A DNA stretch of 53,006 nucleotides from Herbinix sp. (GCA_029240245.1 JARBTJ010000021.1:1-53006); one strand, 5' to 3'. Shown: positions 9,792-18,208, counted from the stretch's first letter. Numbers and translations are program-made. The notes: generated from the letters alone by a model not told the origin.

Positions 9792-10560
9792 TGGCTTCCA
9801 CCCTTTCCTCCTGCTTTAACTGTTCCCGTAACAGCTTCTTGGTCACCAGATAAGTTACGTCCTCCGGGTATTGTTGACCAAAATAAGGATTTTGCATTTG
9901 ATATTTTACCGCTCCCATATGCTCACCCATGACCAGGATATTATTCCCAAGATAAAGGGCTTCGTCGATACTATGGGTCACCAGTATGGTAGTAGGTTTT
10001 ATCTGATTCCAGACCTTTAAAAACAATCCGCTTGCCTCTTCTCTCGTAATTGCATCCAATGCCGAAAATGGTTCATCCATTAAGAGTACATCCGGATTTA
10101 AGATAAAGGCTCTGGCGATCGCTGCTCTCTGTACCTGACCTCCGCTTAATTCATTCGGGTATTTATCCAGGAAATCCGTTATATCCAGAGCCTCGTAAAT
10201 CTTTCGTATATCCTCTTTACGCTTCCCATCCATCCGATCCCTGCGGATTTTAAGCGGTAACAGGCAGTTTTCCTTCACCGTCTTCCAGGGGAGTAGACCG
10301 CAATTTTGCGGTATCAGGCCTATTTTGTGCTGCATGGGATTTAATTTCTGCCTATCATTATCTCTGACATAATCGATCCTACCCTTATCGAGTGTAAGCG
10401 TTCCGGCAAGGGCGTTGATTAGGGTTGATTTACCGCAGCCGGAATGGCCTAAGATAACCATAGCCTCTCCTCCCTGTAACTGCAGGGAGAGGTTTTCAAT
10501 TACCGGCATATCTTCCTTTTTCGATTTATAATGGATAGAAATATTTTCAATTATAAGCAT
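9784..10560 (-). CDS. ABC transporter ATPase, nitrate/sulfonate/taurine type
   Basis: All nucleotide-binding motifs are present: Walker A GHSGCGKST (residues 38-46), Q-loop, signature LSGGQVQRAAIARAF, Walker B VLLMDEPFSALD and the H-loop ILVTHSIDEAL. About 258 residues matches SsuB/TauB-like ATPases. I prefer the ATG at 10560, placed five bases after GGGGAA; an in-frame ATG at 10572 overlaps that ribosome site. The binding-protein gene of the same system lies upstream at 10832, separated by a 271-bp gap filled largely by a copy of the dispersed palindromic repeat. Confidence 0.92.
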   Translation of the reverse strand: MLIIENISIHYKSKKEDMPVIENLSLQLQGGEAMVILGHSGCGKSTLINALAGTLTLDKGRIDYVRDNDRQKLNPMQHKIGLIPQNCGLLPWKTVKENCLLPLKIRRDRMDGKRKEDIRKIYEALDITDFLDKYPNELSGGQVQRAAIARAFILNPDVLLMDEPFSALDAITREEASGLFLKVWNQIKPTTILVTHSIDEALYLGNNILVMGEHMGAVKYQMQNPYFGQQYPEDVTYLVTKKLLREQLKQEERVEANA

Positions 10561-10590
10561 ACAGTTCCCCATCTTTTATATTACTATCAA

Positions 10591-10728
10591 TTGCGAAACT
10601 CAACATCTGTATTAATTGCGCACACAACATATACTACTCCGAAGCGGAAGTTAAGCCCGTAGGAAACGCTTAAGCGGAGGATTAATATGTGTTGTGTGTG
10701 CAATAGCAAAAACTATATTGTTTCGCAA
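10591..10728. repeat. dispersed palindromic repeat, complete copy A
   Basis: This 138-bp element is bounded by perfect 9-bp inverted ends, TTGCGAAAC at 10591 and GTTTCGCAA at 10728. Inside are long arms (TTGCGCACACAACATATACT against AATATGTGTTGTGTGTGCAA) enclosing a loop region with GCGGAAGTTAAGCCCGTAGG. Further copies are at 46280-46415 and 52915 to the window end. It interrupts the spacing between the binding-protein and ATPase genes of one operon, so it is probably transcribed and would fold into a large hairpin. No coding capacity was seen. Confidence 0.85.
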
Positions 10729-10831
10729 ATGCCTTATATTACCAAAACTACATGAATGGTTCGGATGCATATTCTCTTTAATTTAAGCGATATGGACTCC
10801 GAAGTCTTTCAAATGCATTTTATATATCCAA

Positions 10832-11782
10832 CTATTTATATACATCATAGGTCATCTGATCATAGGTTAGGGTTGCCTCACATAAACCTCTCTCGCTTGC
10901 CCAAGCTACCGCTGCTGCCACTTCTTCTTTGGTGGGAAGCACACTGGTTCTAAATTCCTTTACTTCGATTTTGCCTATCATCTCTTCCGGATAACCCACT
11001 GCTTTTATAACAGTTTCTTCATATTTTCTGATATCGGTTTTATTCATATAATCCACCGCTTCGTTGTAAGCCTGGTAAAGGTTATGAATTGCCTCTTGTT
11101 TTTCGTCAAGGGCTGTCTTTGTAAATGCAGACACTGCCGGATATAAGCCAAATTCATTTGCACTGCCCAGAGCTATCGCACCATCATTTAGCGCGATGGT
11201 TGCAAAGGGTTCCGGCATTAAGCCAAGATCAATCTTATCATTACGTAAAAGTTCCAGTCTGTCAGGAATTCTCGGTACAATTTCCTTTGTCACATCATCA
11301 CTTTGCATACTATTATTCGTTAAAATGTTATCCAGGGTGTAATCAATCAAGGTGTTCTCAGATATCGCAATGCTTCTTCCCTTAATTTCACTGATATCCT
11401 TGATGCCTGTGTTCTTACCGGCCATTAGAATATAGTCACCATCGGTAATACCCGTAATTTTCACATCGAAGTCAGCATTCTGATACATGCATACACCAAT
11501 AAAATCGGTCAATACTCCATCCAGTTCTCCCGCCTGCAGTGCGGCGTCTCTATCCTTAGCGGAAGTAAATACCTCCAGCTTTAGTTCAAAATTATATTTT
11601 TCAGAAAGTCCATTCTCATTGATTAATACATAAGGAATTACATCAGAGGAGGACATCATACCGATACGAATCACCGGTTTTTCTTTGGTATCGTTTAAAT
11701 CTGTTTTTTTATCTTGTAATTTACAGCCTGCAAATAAAATTACTAAAACTAATATAATTGATAAAAATTTAACTTTTTTCAT
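10832..11782 (-). CDS. substrate-binding lipoprotein, NMT1/SsuA-like
   Basis: A 316-residue periplasmic-binding-type protein with signal peptide MKKVKFLSIILVLVILF and lipobox LFAGC, so it is anchored outside the membrane. The body resembles NMT1/THI5 and SsuA-like proteins: VIRIGMMSSSDVIPYVLINE at the start of the fold, then LPEPFATIAL-like LGLMPEPFATIAL near residue 190. The start ATG at 11782 follows AAGGAG. It belongs with the ATPase at 9784 and permease at 9036, and lies directly after ubiA. Its ligand is unknown. Possibilities include an aromatic acid or a quinone precursor, given the neighbours. A thiamine or sulfonate role is less likely because no related biosynthetic gene or riboswitch is seen. 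Confidence 0.88.
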   Translation of the reverse strand: MKKVKFLSIILVLVILFAGCKLQDKKTDLNDTKEKPVIRIGMMSSSDVIPYVLINENGLSEKYNFELKLEVFTSAKDRDAALQAGELDGVLTDFIGVCMYQNADFDVKITGITDGDYILMAGKNTGIKDISEIKGRSIAISENTLIDYTLDNILTNNSMQSDDVTKEIVPRIPDRLELLRNDKIDLGLMPEPFATIALNDGAIALGSANEFGLYPAVSAFTKTALDEKQEAIHNLYQAYNEAVDYMNKTDIRKYEETVIKAVGYPEEMIGKIEVKEFRTSVLPTKEEVAAAVAWASERGLCEATLTYDQMTYDVYK

Positions 11783-11827
11783 TATCGTACTCCTTCATGT
11801 TAGATTAACTTGATCATTGTTACGTGA

Positions 11828-12700
11828 TTATAAAATGAACGCATCCAATCCACCGCAGATCAACAAAACTATACTAACCAACTGGTTGATACTGTAGGAG
11901 GCTATGTTCACGTTGGTAAGATTCGTCGGAGATACCAAGCGGTATTCCGCGATAAATAATCCGGTGATCATAACTAAACCAACATAATAGATAACTCCTA
12001 ATTCCGGTGCCAGGATGCCGATGATTACCAGACATACTAAGGTAATAATGTGAAAAAACATGGCTATATATAAGGCATTTTTAACTCCGAATTTTGACGG
12101 AATGGAATAAAGTCCATTTGCCTTATCAAAAGCATAATCCTGGGAGCCGTAGATGATATCAAAGCCGGCAACCCATAAGGTATTTGCTGCTCCCATAAAA
12201 AGTGGAGTTAGTGATAACTCGCCGGTTACCGCAAGCCAGGCACCCACCGGTGCGCAGGCACACGTTACACCCAAAACCAAGTGGCAAAGGTACGTAAAGC
12301 GTTTACAGTAAGAATAAATGATTAACAGAAACAATGCCACCGGTGACAGGAGTAAACAAATCAGGTTGATTTGATAGGCTCCGAACAGCATCACCAGAAA
12401 ACAGATGGCGGTAAATAGGATTACCTCCTTCTTTTTCATCTCACCTTTTGGTAACTGACGTCCTGCGGTTCTCGGATTACGTGCATCAATCTCCGCATCG
12501 ATGACCCGGTTAATGGCATTGGCGCCGGTTCTCGCTCCCATGAAACAAACAAGAATCCAGATGAGTAAGGAGATCTTCGGCAGGCCATTTGCGGCGAGTA
12601 ACATGGAAATGAGTGCGAAGCTAAAGGAAAATATGGTATGAGAAAACATAACAAGCTTTCCATACTCATGTAATTTCCTAATAATTTTATTCAAAACCAT
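11828..12700 (-). CDS. ubiA: UbiA-family aromatic prenyltransferase
   Basis: An integral membrane prenyltransferase of 290 residues with about eight to nine membrane segments. Both Asp-rich motifs that hold Mg-diphosphate are present: NRVIDAEIDARNPRTAGR (residues 64-81) and DIIYGSQDYAFD (residues 181-192). The NPRTAGRxLP continuation is typical of 4-hydroxybenzoate polyprenyltransferases and of the MqnP group, rather than of heme O synthases. It overlaps the 3' end of ubiD by 14 bp, so the two are coupled. The enzyme would move a polyprenyl chain from its diphosphate onto an aromatic acid. The window holds no methyltransferase or other ring-modifying gene to complete a quinone. Confidence 0.93.
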   Translation of the reverse strand: MVLNKIIRKLHEYGKLVMFSHTIFSFSFALISMLLAANGLPKISLLIWILVCFMGARTGANAINRVIDAEIDARNPRTAGRQLPKGEMKKKEVILFTAICFLVMLFGAYQINLICLLLSPVALFLLIIYSYCKRFTYLCHLVLGVTCACAPVGAWLAVTGELSLTPLFMGAANTLWVAGFDIIYGSQDYAFDKANGLYSIPSKFGVKNALYIAMFFHIITLVCLVIIGILAPELGVIYYVGLVMITGLFIAEYRLVSPTNLTNVNIASYSINQLVSIVLLICGGLDAFIL

Positions 12701-14555
12701 ATTCGCTCCACCTTTCGTCCACCTGCTGCTTCATCCTCTGTGTCATGGTAATGTCATTCGGCCAATCCCTTGTAAGTCCTTCTTCCCTCCTCTTTTTCGT
12801 GGCATCAATACCAATCCTCGCACCTTCGATTACCAAATCTCTTCTTGCATCGATATTATTAAATACCTTCCACATAACCGTGGATAAGTCCTTAGGATCA
12901 ACGTCATCATCCACAACGATTACATATTTATCAGCGTTATGCTTCATATATGCTTTTAAGGTATCCTTACCGTACCAGGGCTTGTCCTTGTGAACCGTTA
13001 GAATATGATAGGAAATGCTTACCTTGGGATTTTCGTTAACAATACTCTTTGTTAGATCTCTTGCATTGTCGTTATCCTTATCCTTTATGTTATCATTAGT
13101 GTAATTGATTGAATTGTTATTTGCATTAGCATTTACATGATGATTAGCTTCGCATTTTGCAGGGGCAGTATTATAATCCCCGATATCTGTAAAATGTCTG
13201 TGAGAACCCAATTTATCCGTAGCATCCACACCCAGTCTGCAGCCAAACAACGCCTGATTTGAGGAATGATCCAGTGCATCTAACGGTCCGTCAGAAAATA
13301 CCAGATCCTCCGCACCGTATACATTATTTAGCACAGCCTCAAGTACCGCAGATAAATTCTGCACATCCACCGAAGCATCCACCACTACGATTAATTTTGT
13401 GTACATCATCTGTCCCATACCCCAGATACTGTACATCGTTTTCTGAGCACAGCCCGGAAACTTTGAATTGATCGATACTATGGCACAATTATGGAATACC
13501 CCTTCCAGTGGTAGATTCAAATCCACCAGCTCCGGGATAATCATTTTAAGCATGGGCAGAAAAATACGTTCTGTTGCTTTCGCCATATAGCAATCCTCCA
13601 TGGGTGGTTTTCCAACCACGGTTGCAGGATAAATTGCATTTTTCTTATGAGTGATACATGTCACATGAAATCTGGGATAATAATCGGCTAAGGAATAGTA
13701 ACCGGTATGATCTCCAAAGGGTCCTTCCAGAACCAATTCCTCTTGGGGGTCCACATAACCCTCCAGAACTATTTCTGCATTTTCAGGAACATAAATATCG
13801 TTGGTAATACATTTCACAAGCCTTACTCTCTTCTTGCGAAGCCAGCCCGCCAGCATCATCTCATCTAACATCTTAGGAAGCGGTGCTGTAGATGCATATG
13901 TTATGGAAGGATCGCAGCCAAGTGCTACGGATACCGGCATCTTTTGATTGCTTTCCTTATAACCCTTATAAATTTCCGAGCCGTCCTTATGCTTGTGCCA
14001 GTGCATTCCGGTACTGGTCTTATCAAGGATCTGAAGTCGGTACATCCCAACATTCTGTTGTTTTGTTTTTATATCCTTTGTAAATACCAGAGGCAGCGTC
14101 ACAAACCTCCCTGCATCCTCGGGCCAGCATTTTAACACCGGAAGCGTACCCAAATCAACGTCTCGTTCGATAACCTCCTGGCATCTGCCCCTTCTTCTGC
14201 TTTTGTTCGGAAATACATGAAGAAGTCTGAAAAAACGAGGTATGCTCTTAATTAATTTTCTTACCGAAAGGTAATTGCCAAATTCGAGATAGTTGGAAAT
14301 CTCATCTCCGAGCTCATCTAAATTACTTACCCCAAGCCCCAGGCTCATTCTCTCGAAGCTTCCCATCGCATTCATTAAGACCGGATAGTTTGATCCGGTT
14401 ACATTCTCAAACAGCAAGGCCGGCCCCTCCGCCTTCGATATCCGGTCCGTTATTTCCGTAATCTCAAGCTCAGAAGAAACCTCTGCATTAATCCGTTTAA
14501 GTTCTCCGATTTTGTCTAACTCATTGATAAATGTGTGTAAATCCTGATACGACAT
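12687..14555 (-). CDS. ubiD: UbiD-family prenyl-FMN-dependent decarboxylase
   Basis: UbiD enzymes reversibly decarboxylate aromatic or unsaturated acids using prenyl-FMN. This 622-residue protein has the N-terminal LHTFINELDKIGELKRI, the metal and cofactor region GPFGDHTGYYSLADYYPRFH, the conserved MEDCYMAKATERIFLP with its catalytic Glu, and the C-terminal ATKKRREEGLTRDWP. An Asn/Asp-rich low-complexity insert lies around 13050-13165, making the protein longer than the roughly 590 residues usual for the family. I choose the ATG at 14555, eight bases after AAAGGA; the upstream ATG at 14564 overlaps that site. It heads the operon and has a good promoter at 14626-14654. The closest paralogs by sequence feel are menaquinone-type decarboxylases. 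Confidence 0.93.
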   Translation of the reverse strand: MSYQDLHTFINELDKIGELKRINAEVSSELEITEITDRISKAEGPALLFENVTGSNYPVLMNAMGSFERMSLGLGVSNLDELGDEISNYLEFGNYLSVRKLIKSIPRFFRLLHVFPNKSRRRGRCQEVIERDVDLGTLPVLKCWPEDAGRFVTLPLVFTKDIKTKQQNVGMYRLQILDKTSTGMHWHKHKDGSEIYKGYKESNQKMPVSVALGCDPSITYASTAPLPKMLDEMMLAGWLRKKRVRLVKCITNDIYVPENAEIVLEGYVDPQEELVLEGPFGDHTGYYSLADYYPRFHVTCITHKKNAIYPATVVGKPPMEDCYMAKATERIFLPMLKMIIPELVDLNLPLEGVFHNCAIVSINSKFPGCAQKTMYSIWGMGQMMYTKLIVVVDASVDVQNLSAVLEAVLNNVYGAEDLVFSDGPLDALDHSSNQALFGCRLGVDATDKLGSHRHFTDIGDYNTAPAKCEANHHVNANANNNSINYTNDNIKDKDNDNARDLTKSIVNENPKVSISYHILTVHKDKPWYGKDTLKAYMKHNADKYVIVVDDDVDPKDLSTVMWKVFNNIDARRDLVIEGARIGIDATKKRREEGLTRDWPNDITMTQRMKQQVDERWSEYGFE

Positions 14556-14625
14556 GAAGCACATCCTTTAATTAAAGTGTCTTTCCTATGTACATTATTC
14601 ATAATTAACCTACTGCACATTGCTT

Positions 14626-14654
14626 ATTCTAAAGCAATCAGGGGGATTATTCAA
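14626..14654 (-). promoter_or_regulatory. promoter of the ubiD-ubiA-ABC-ubiX operon
   Basis: On the minus strand TTGAAT (14654-14649) and TAGAAT (14631-14626) are 17 bp apart, 71 bp upstream of the chosen ubiD start. Both hexamers match consensus in 5 or nearly 5 of 6 positions. Confidence 0.65.
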
Positions 14655-14702
14655 TAGCGAATTGTCAGATGCTATTATATGGCAAATAATGAAAAACAGA
14701 AA

Positions 14703-14769
14703 GGACATACTGCATACAAAACACTAAGGCATTTACAACCTATTCCGTGTATTTTATATGCGTATGTCC
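14703..14769 (-). terminator. long-stem hairpin, probable terminator of the feo operon
   Basis: GGACATAC at 14703-14710 pairs with GTATGTCC at 14762-14769, and the stem continues inward (GCATACAAAACAC with GTGTATTTTATATGC) for about 20 bp in total around a 22-nt loop. On the minus strand the stem is followed by TTTCTGTTTTTC. It lies in the 299-bp gap between the feo operon and ubiD, which otherwise holds only the ubiD promoter. Confidence 0.5.
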
Positions 14770-14854
14770 ATAACTACATTAAATTTTACCTATTTCATTA
14801 TTCTTTAAAGCGCATTTGATCGGACACTATATACATTAAATATATCGATGCATA

Positions 14855-15028
14855 TTATTTTGTTTCCGTCTTCTTGCTCTCCAGACTATGGCAAGATGAA
14901 GAAGAGGAGCAGTGAGCACAACCGCCTCCGCATCCCATGCTTTGTCCGGAACGCCTTTTCTTTCTGGCATAAACCATAATAAAGCTCAGACAAGCCAGTA
15001 TTAAAATTACAACAATAGCATCCATCAT
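14855..15028 (-). CDS. FeoB-associated Cys-rich membrane protein
   Basis: A 57-residue protein. One N-terminal membrane helix (MMDAIVVILILACLSFIMVY) is followed by a basic stop-transfer ARKKRR and a Cys-rich tail containing CGGGCAHCSSSSSC. This is the architecture of the small FeoB-associated Cys-rich membrane proteins found at the end of feo operons in Firmicutes, thought to assist ferrous iron transport. The start ATG at 15028 follows GAGGAG; an ATG one codon later is equally possible. It is the last gene of the feo operon, 22 bp after the Fur-like gene. Confidence 0.88.
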   Translation of the reverse strand: MMDAIVVILILACLSFIMVYARKKRRSGQSMGCGGGCAHCSSSSSCHSLESKKTETK

Positions 15029-15050
15029 ATTTGTGACTCCTCTCCATCGT

Positions 15051-15482
15051 TTATTTTTTCATAACAATTGCTTCTATTTCATGATCCTTAATTCCGCAAA
15101 CAGTATTCAAACCAGCCTTTATAACATTGATCCATTTCTGGGCCGGGAGATTAACGGTTCCACCGTTTTTTAAGATAATGATACTCTCCCCATCCATCCC
15201 ATCATAAAACACCTTATAATGAAATTGACGGTTCAAAGCTCCTATATCCTCCAATGCTTTTATCATACGATACACTGTTGCAATACCAACCGTAGGGTCC
15301 TTCTGGACAACCTGCCAATGGATCTCTTTACAGCTGGTGTACTCATAACCTAATATAATATCGATAATAAGGTTTCTTTGCTTTGTAATTCTGCAACCCT
15401 GTTTTTTCAGCTCCGCCAGGATCAAATCCTTCTGTTTTACCGGCTTTTCAAAATAATAATCATCCATATTAGGTATTGTCAA
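15051..15482 (-). CDS. Fur-family-like regulator with reduced metal-binding domain
   Basis: The first 85 or so of 143 residues form the Fur winged-helix domain: LKKQGCRITKQRNLIIDIIL, then PTVGIATVYRMIKALEDIG, in which ATVYR is the family signature. The C-terminal half is short and lacks the usual HHHDH cluster and the CxxC pairs that bind metal in Fur, Zur and PerR. It ends in a novel region with NLPAQKWINVIKAGLN. The start is TTG at 15482, eight bases after AGGAGA. Lying inside the feo operon, it may be a local regulator with altered or no metal sensing; the two Fur boxes at the operon promoter are likely targets of this protein or of a standard Fur. Confidence 0.82.
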   Translation of the reverse strand: MTIPNMDDYYFEKPVKQKDLILAELKKQGCRITKQRNLIIDIILGYEYTSCKEIHWQVVQKDPTVGIATVYRMIKALEDIGALNRQFHYKVFYDGMDGESIIILKNGGTVNLPAQKWINVIKAGLNTVCGIKDHEIEAIVMKK

Positions 15483-15544
15483 AATACATTTCTCCTATAA
15501 ATCACTCTAATGTAACCCTTAATATACACTAACTTAGTTCAATG

Positions 15545-17599
15545 TTAGAATAACAATCGGCCAATTTGATTAATCAGTAGTGCTACGATATAGGCTACCA
15601 GCATCTGGAATCCTACTGCCCGCAAGGTCCATTTCCATGAGCCCATTTCTCTTCTGATCGCTCCTACGGCTGCAAAGCATGGCATACATAAAAGGTTAAA
15701 GGCCATATAGGACCAGGCACTGACACCGGTAAATACAGAAGCCAGATGGGGTAACGCCTGTTCACCGGCCATATAGGCTTCGATGGTTGTTTCATCGCTC
15801 ACACCGGCAAACAATTGTCCAAAGGTTGCTACAATATTTTCTTTTGCAATCCATCCTGTTACAACAGCAACAGAGGCACGCCAATCTGCAAATCCCAGCG
15901 GTGCAAAGATTACTTTTATACCATTTCCGATATAAGCTAAGAAGCTGTCTTCCATATCACTCATACCACTAAAGTTAAAGTTTGATAATAACCAAATCAA
16001 CACGGTGGAAGCAAAAATTATCGTACCGGCTTTTATCGCAAAGCCTTTTACCTTCTCCCAAGCATGGATTAAAACACTCTTCATGGTTGGAATTCGATAT
16101 TTTGGAAGCTCCATAATGAAGTTTGAGGTATCGCCTTTGAAGAAAAATTTATTTAATATAAAGGAGCTTATTATCGCTATTACAATACCCAGCATATAAA
16201 TGGTAAATACAATCAAGGTCTGATTACGATCAGCAAATAAGGTAGCTGCAAACATTGCGTAGATCGGTAGCTTCGCACCACAGGACATAAAGGGTGTTAT
16301 CATCATGGTGATTTTTCTGTCCTTATCACTTTCTAAGGTACGGGAAGCCATGATGGCAGGAACCGAGCAACCGAAGCCCATCAGCATCGGGATGAAGGAA
16401 CGTCCCGACAAACCAAAGCGGCGGAAAATACGATCCATAACGAAGGCAACTCTTGCCATGTAACCACTGTCTTCCAGAAATGATAATAGCAAAAACAACA
16501 CAAGTACTAGAGGGAGAAAACCTGCTACCGCTCCAATGCCCTCCATAATACCGTCAATTACTAAGGAAAAGACCCAATCGGAGGCTCCGCCCTTGGTAAG
16601 TATACTCTCGAAGACACCGGTCAACATGCTCCAGCCTTCTTCCACCAAGCCGGCCAGCCAGATACCTGGACTGGGAAGCCCCTGAATAAACAGGAAATTC
16701 TCACTGAAGGTAAAGGCAAACAGCAGATACATCATTACAGCAAATATTGGCAGGGCTAAGAATCGGTTTGTAAGAATTTTATCCAGCTTATCCGAATTTG
16801 TTTCTACATGCCCCTTCTTCGATTTCTGAACCGCAACCTTTACAGCTTTCCCGATAAACTGATATCTTAAGTCGGCTATCTTTGCCTCAGTATCACCATT
16901 CGCACGGCCTTCCGCACTTTTTATAATCGCTTCAACTTTTATCCTTTGCTCTTCGCTTAGGGAAGCCGTCACAATTTCATCGCATTCCACCAGTTTGATT
17001 GCCTTCCATTCCTTCTCCTCAGCTGAGTCTTCTGCCAAAACAGCTGCTGTCTCATGGATGGCGGATATGATGTTCTCATCAAAAATATCCAATGTCTTAG
17101 CAGGCTTCTTTTCCTTAGCTGCCCGTATAGCTGCATCCATCAGCTCTTGAATACCTTTGCCGGCTCTTGCTACGATTGGTATTACCGGTACTCCAAACAT
17201 GTCGGAAAGTTTCGTGCAATCGATCTTATCCCCTCTGGCTTCTACTTCATCCATCATATTTAAGGCGATGACCATCGGAATGTTAGTTTCTGCAATTTGC
17301 AACGTTAAGTACAGATTACGTTCTATGCTGGTAGCATCCACAATATTGATGACTGCGTCCGGTTTATCCTTAACGATATAATCCCTCGCAATAACTTCTT
17401 CCGCTGAATAGGGTGACAGCGAATATGTACCGGGTAAGTCCATAATATTAACCTCTTTGTTCTTCTTATAGACACCCTCTTTTTTATCGACCGTTACTCC
17501 CGGCCAATTACCAACATGCTGTTTGGAACCTGTTAATTCATTAAAAAGTGTTGTTTTCCCGCAGTTTGGATTGCCTGCTAGTGCAATCGTATAAGACAT
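15545..17599 (-). CDS. feoB: ferrous iron transporter FeoB
   Basis: FeoB is the main GTP-dependent Fe2+ importer of anaerobes. The 684-residue protein has the N-terminal G domain with G1 GNPNCGKT (9-16), G2 GNWPGVT, G3 DLPG (54-57) and G4 NMMD, a helical guanine-dissociation-inhibitor region to about residue 270, and a membrane domain of eight to eleven helices with paired gate motifs (GYMARVAFVMDRIFRRFGL followed by MGFGCSVPAIMASRTLES). The start ATG at 17599 follows GGAGG. Two FeoA genes lie directly upstream and a Cys-rich partner at the end of the operon. Confidence 0.97.
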   Translation of the reverse strand: MSYTIALAGNPNCGKTTLFNELTGSKQHVGNWPGVTVDKKEGVYKKNKEVNIMDLPGTYSLSPYSAEEVIARDYIVKDKPDAVINIVDATSIERNLYLTLQIAETNIPMVIALNMMDEVEARGDKIDCTKLSDMFGVPVIPIVARAGKGIQELMDAAIRAAKEKKPAKTLDIFDENIISAIHETAAVLAEDSAEEKEWKAIKLVECDEIVTASLSEEQRIKVEAIIKSAEGRANGDTEAKIADLRYQFIGKAVKVAVQKSKKGHVETNSDKLDKILTNRFLALPIFAVMMYLLFAFTFSENFLFIQGLPSPGIWLAGLVEEGWSMLTGVFESILTKGGASDWVFSLVIDGIMEGIGAVAGFLPLVLVLFLLLSFLEDSGYMARVAFVMDRIFRRFGLSGRSFIPMLMGFGCSVPAIMASRTLESDKDRKITMMITPFMSCGAKLPIYAMFAATLFADRNQTLIVFTIYMLGIVIAIISSFILNKFFFKGDTSNFIMELPKYRIPTMKSVLIHAWEKVKGFAIKAGTIIFASTVLIWLLSNFNFSGMSDMEDSFLAYIGNGIKVIFAPLGFADWRASVAVVTGWIAKENIVATFGQLFAGVSDETTIEAYMAGEQALPHLASVFTGVSAWSYMAFNLLCMPCFAAVGAIRREMGSWKWTLRAVGFQMLVAYIVALLINQIGRLLF

Positions 17600-17637
17600 T
17601 GTTTTATATCCTCCTATCAGTTCTGAAATAATCTTTG

Positions 17638-17865
17638 TTATTTAACCGGCTCAATCTGAATATGAACAGCTTCATCTTTTCTAAGACTTAATTCATATCC
17701 CCTGATATTGATTTCAATGGGATCTCCTAATGGGGCCACCTTAATTACCTTGACGGATGTACCGGGGGTAACACCCATATCCATAATTCTTCTTCTGACT
17801 TGCCCCTTTTCACCAATCGATACAACCGTACCTTCCTGCCCGGGCTTTAATTCCTTTAATGTCAT
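17638..17865 (-). CDS. feoA: FeoA domain protein (second copy)
   Basis: A 75-residue SH3-fold protein: MTLKELKPGQEGTVVSIGEK, then RRRIMDMGVTPGTSVKVIKV and GDPIEINIRGYELSLRKDEA. These are the conserved FeoA features, in which the protein binds the cytoplasmic side of FeoB. It lies 38 bp upstream of feoB. It retains the D-M-G-x-T-P-G turn and so looks like the canonical partner, in contrast to the upstream copy. Confidence 0.93.
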   Translation of the reverse strand: MTLKELKPGQEGTVVSIGEKGQVRRRIMDMGVTPGTSVKVIKVAPLGDPIEINIRGYELSLRKDEAVHIQIEPVK

Positions 17866-17884
17866 ACTTCAATCCTCCTAATGC

Positions 17885-18097
17885 TTACTCCACTATAATT
17901 AAGGATGCTAATCCTCGGTTTAAAGCAATTTTAACGCCTTTTACCAGTAAAATGAGACCACTTTGATTATCTCCTACAATCTTTACTTTTTCTCCTTTGA
18001 TAAAACCTAAATCCTGCAGATGGCGTTTCATCTCATCTTTTCCTTTAAAATCGGAAACCACTCTGGTTTCTCCCAATCCCACCATTGCTAATGACAT
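17885..18097 (-). CDS. feoA: FeoA domain protein (first copy)
   Basis: A 70-residue FeoA-like protein beginning MSLAMVGLGETRVVSDFKGK and continuing with LQDLGFIKGEKVKIVGDNQS, VKGVKIALNRGLASLIIVE. I start at the ATG at 18097, six bases after AAGGA; an upstream in-frame extension would begin inside that site. It is the first gene of the feo operon. Tandem FeoA genes before FeoB are common in Clostridia; the division of labour between them is unknown. Confidence 0.92.
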   Translation of the reverse strand: MSLAMVGLGETRVVSDFKGKDEMKRHLQDLGFIKGEKVKIVGDNQSGLILLVKGVKIALNRGLASLIIVE

Positions 18098-18136
18098 GTT
18101 CATTCCTTCTTTCCTCAAAATTATCTTTCATCTTGT

Positions 18137-18151
18137 TGATAATGAATATCA
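18137..18151. promoter_or_regulatory. Fur box 1, downstream of the feo promoter
   Basis: TGATAATGAATATCA is a 7-1-7 Fur-type palindrome with one mismatch between arms. It covers the region 20-35 bp downstream of the -10 hexamer, where bound repressor would block transcription. Confidence 0.75.
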
Positions 18152-18170
18152 TTTGCGTTTCTTAATTGTT

Positions 18171-18199
18171 ACTATATGCTAAAAAAGGAATTATGTCAA
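18171..18199 (-). promoter_or_regulatory. feo operon promoter
   Basis: On the minus strand a perfect TTGACA (18199-18194) and TATAGT (18176-18171) are exactly 17 bp apart, 74 bp upstream of the first feoA start. The promoter is flanked on both sides by Fur-type palindromes. Confidence 0.85.
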
Positions 18200-18208
18200 T
18201 ACCATTAT

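Noticed and set aside
10640-10665. 5S rRNA fragment
   Set aside because: GGAAGTTAAGCCC in the repeat apex resembles a conserved 5S rRNA stretch, but the flanking arms are not 5S-like and the whole is 138 bp of palindrome. Probably coincidence; an alignment to 5S would settle it.
10573-10831. Riboswitch between the binding-protein and ATPase genes
   Set aside because: The structured sequence is the dispersed repeat, also found in unrelated contexts, so it is not a ligand-specific leader.
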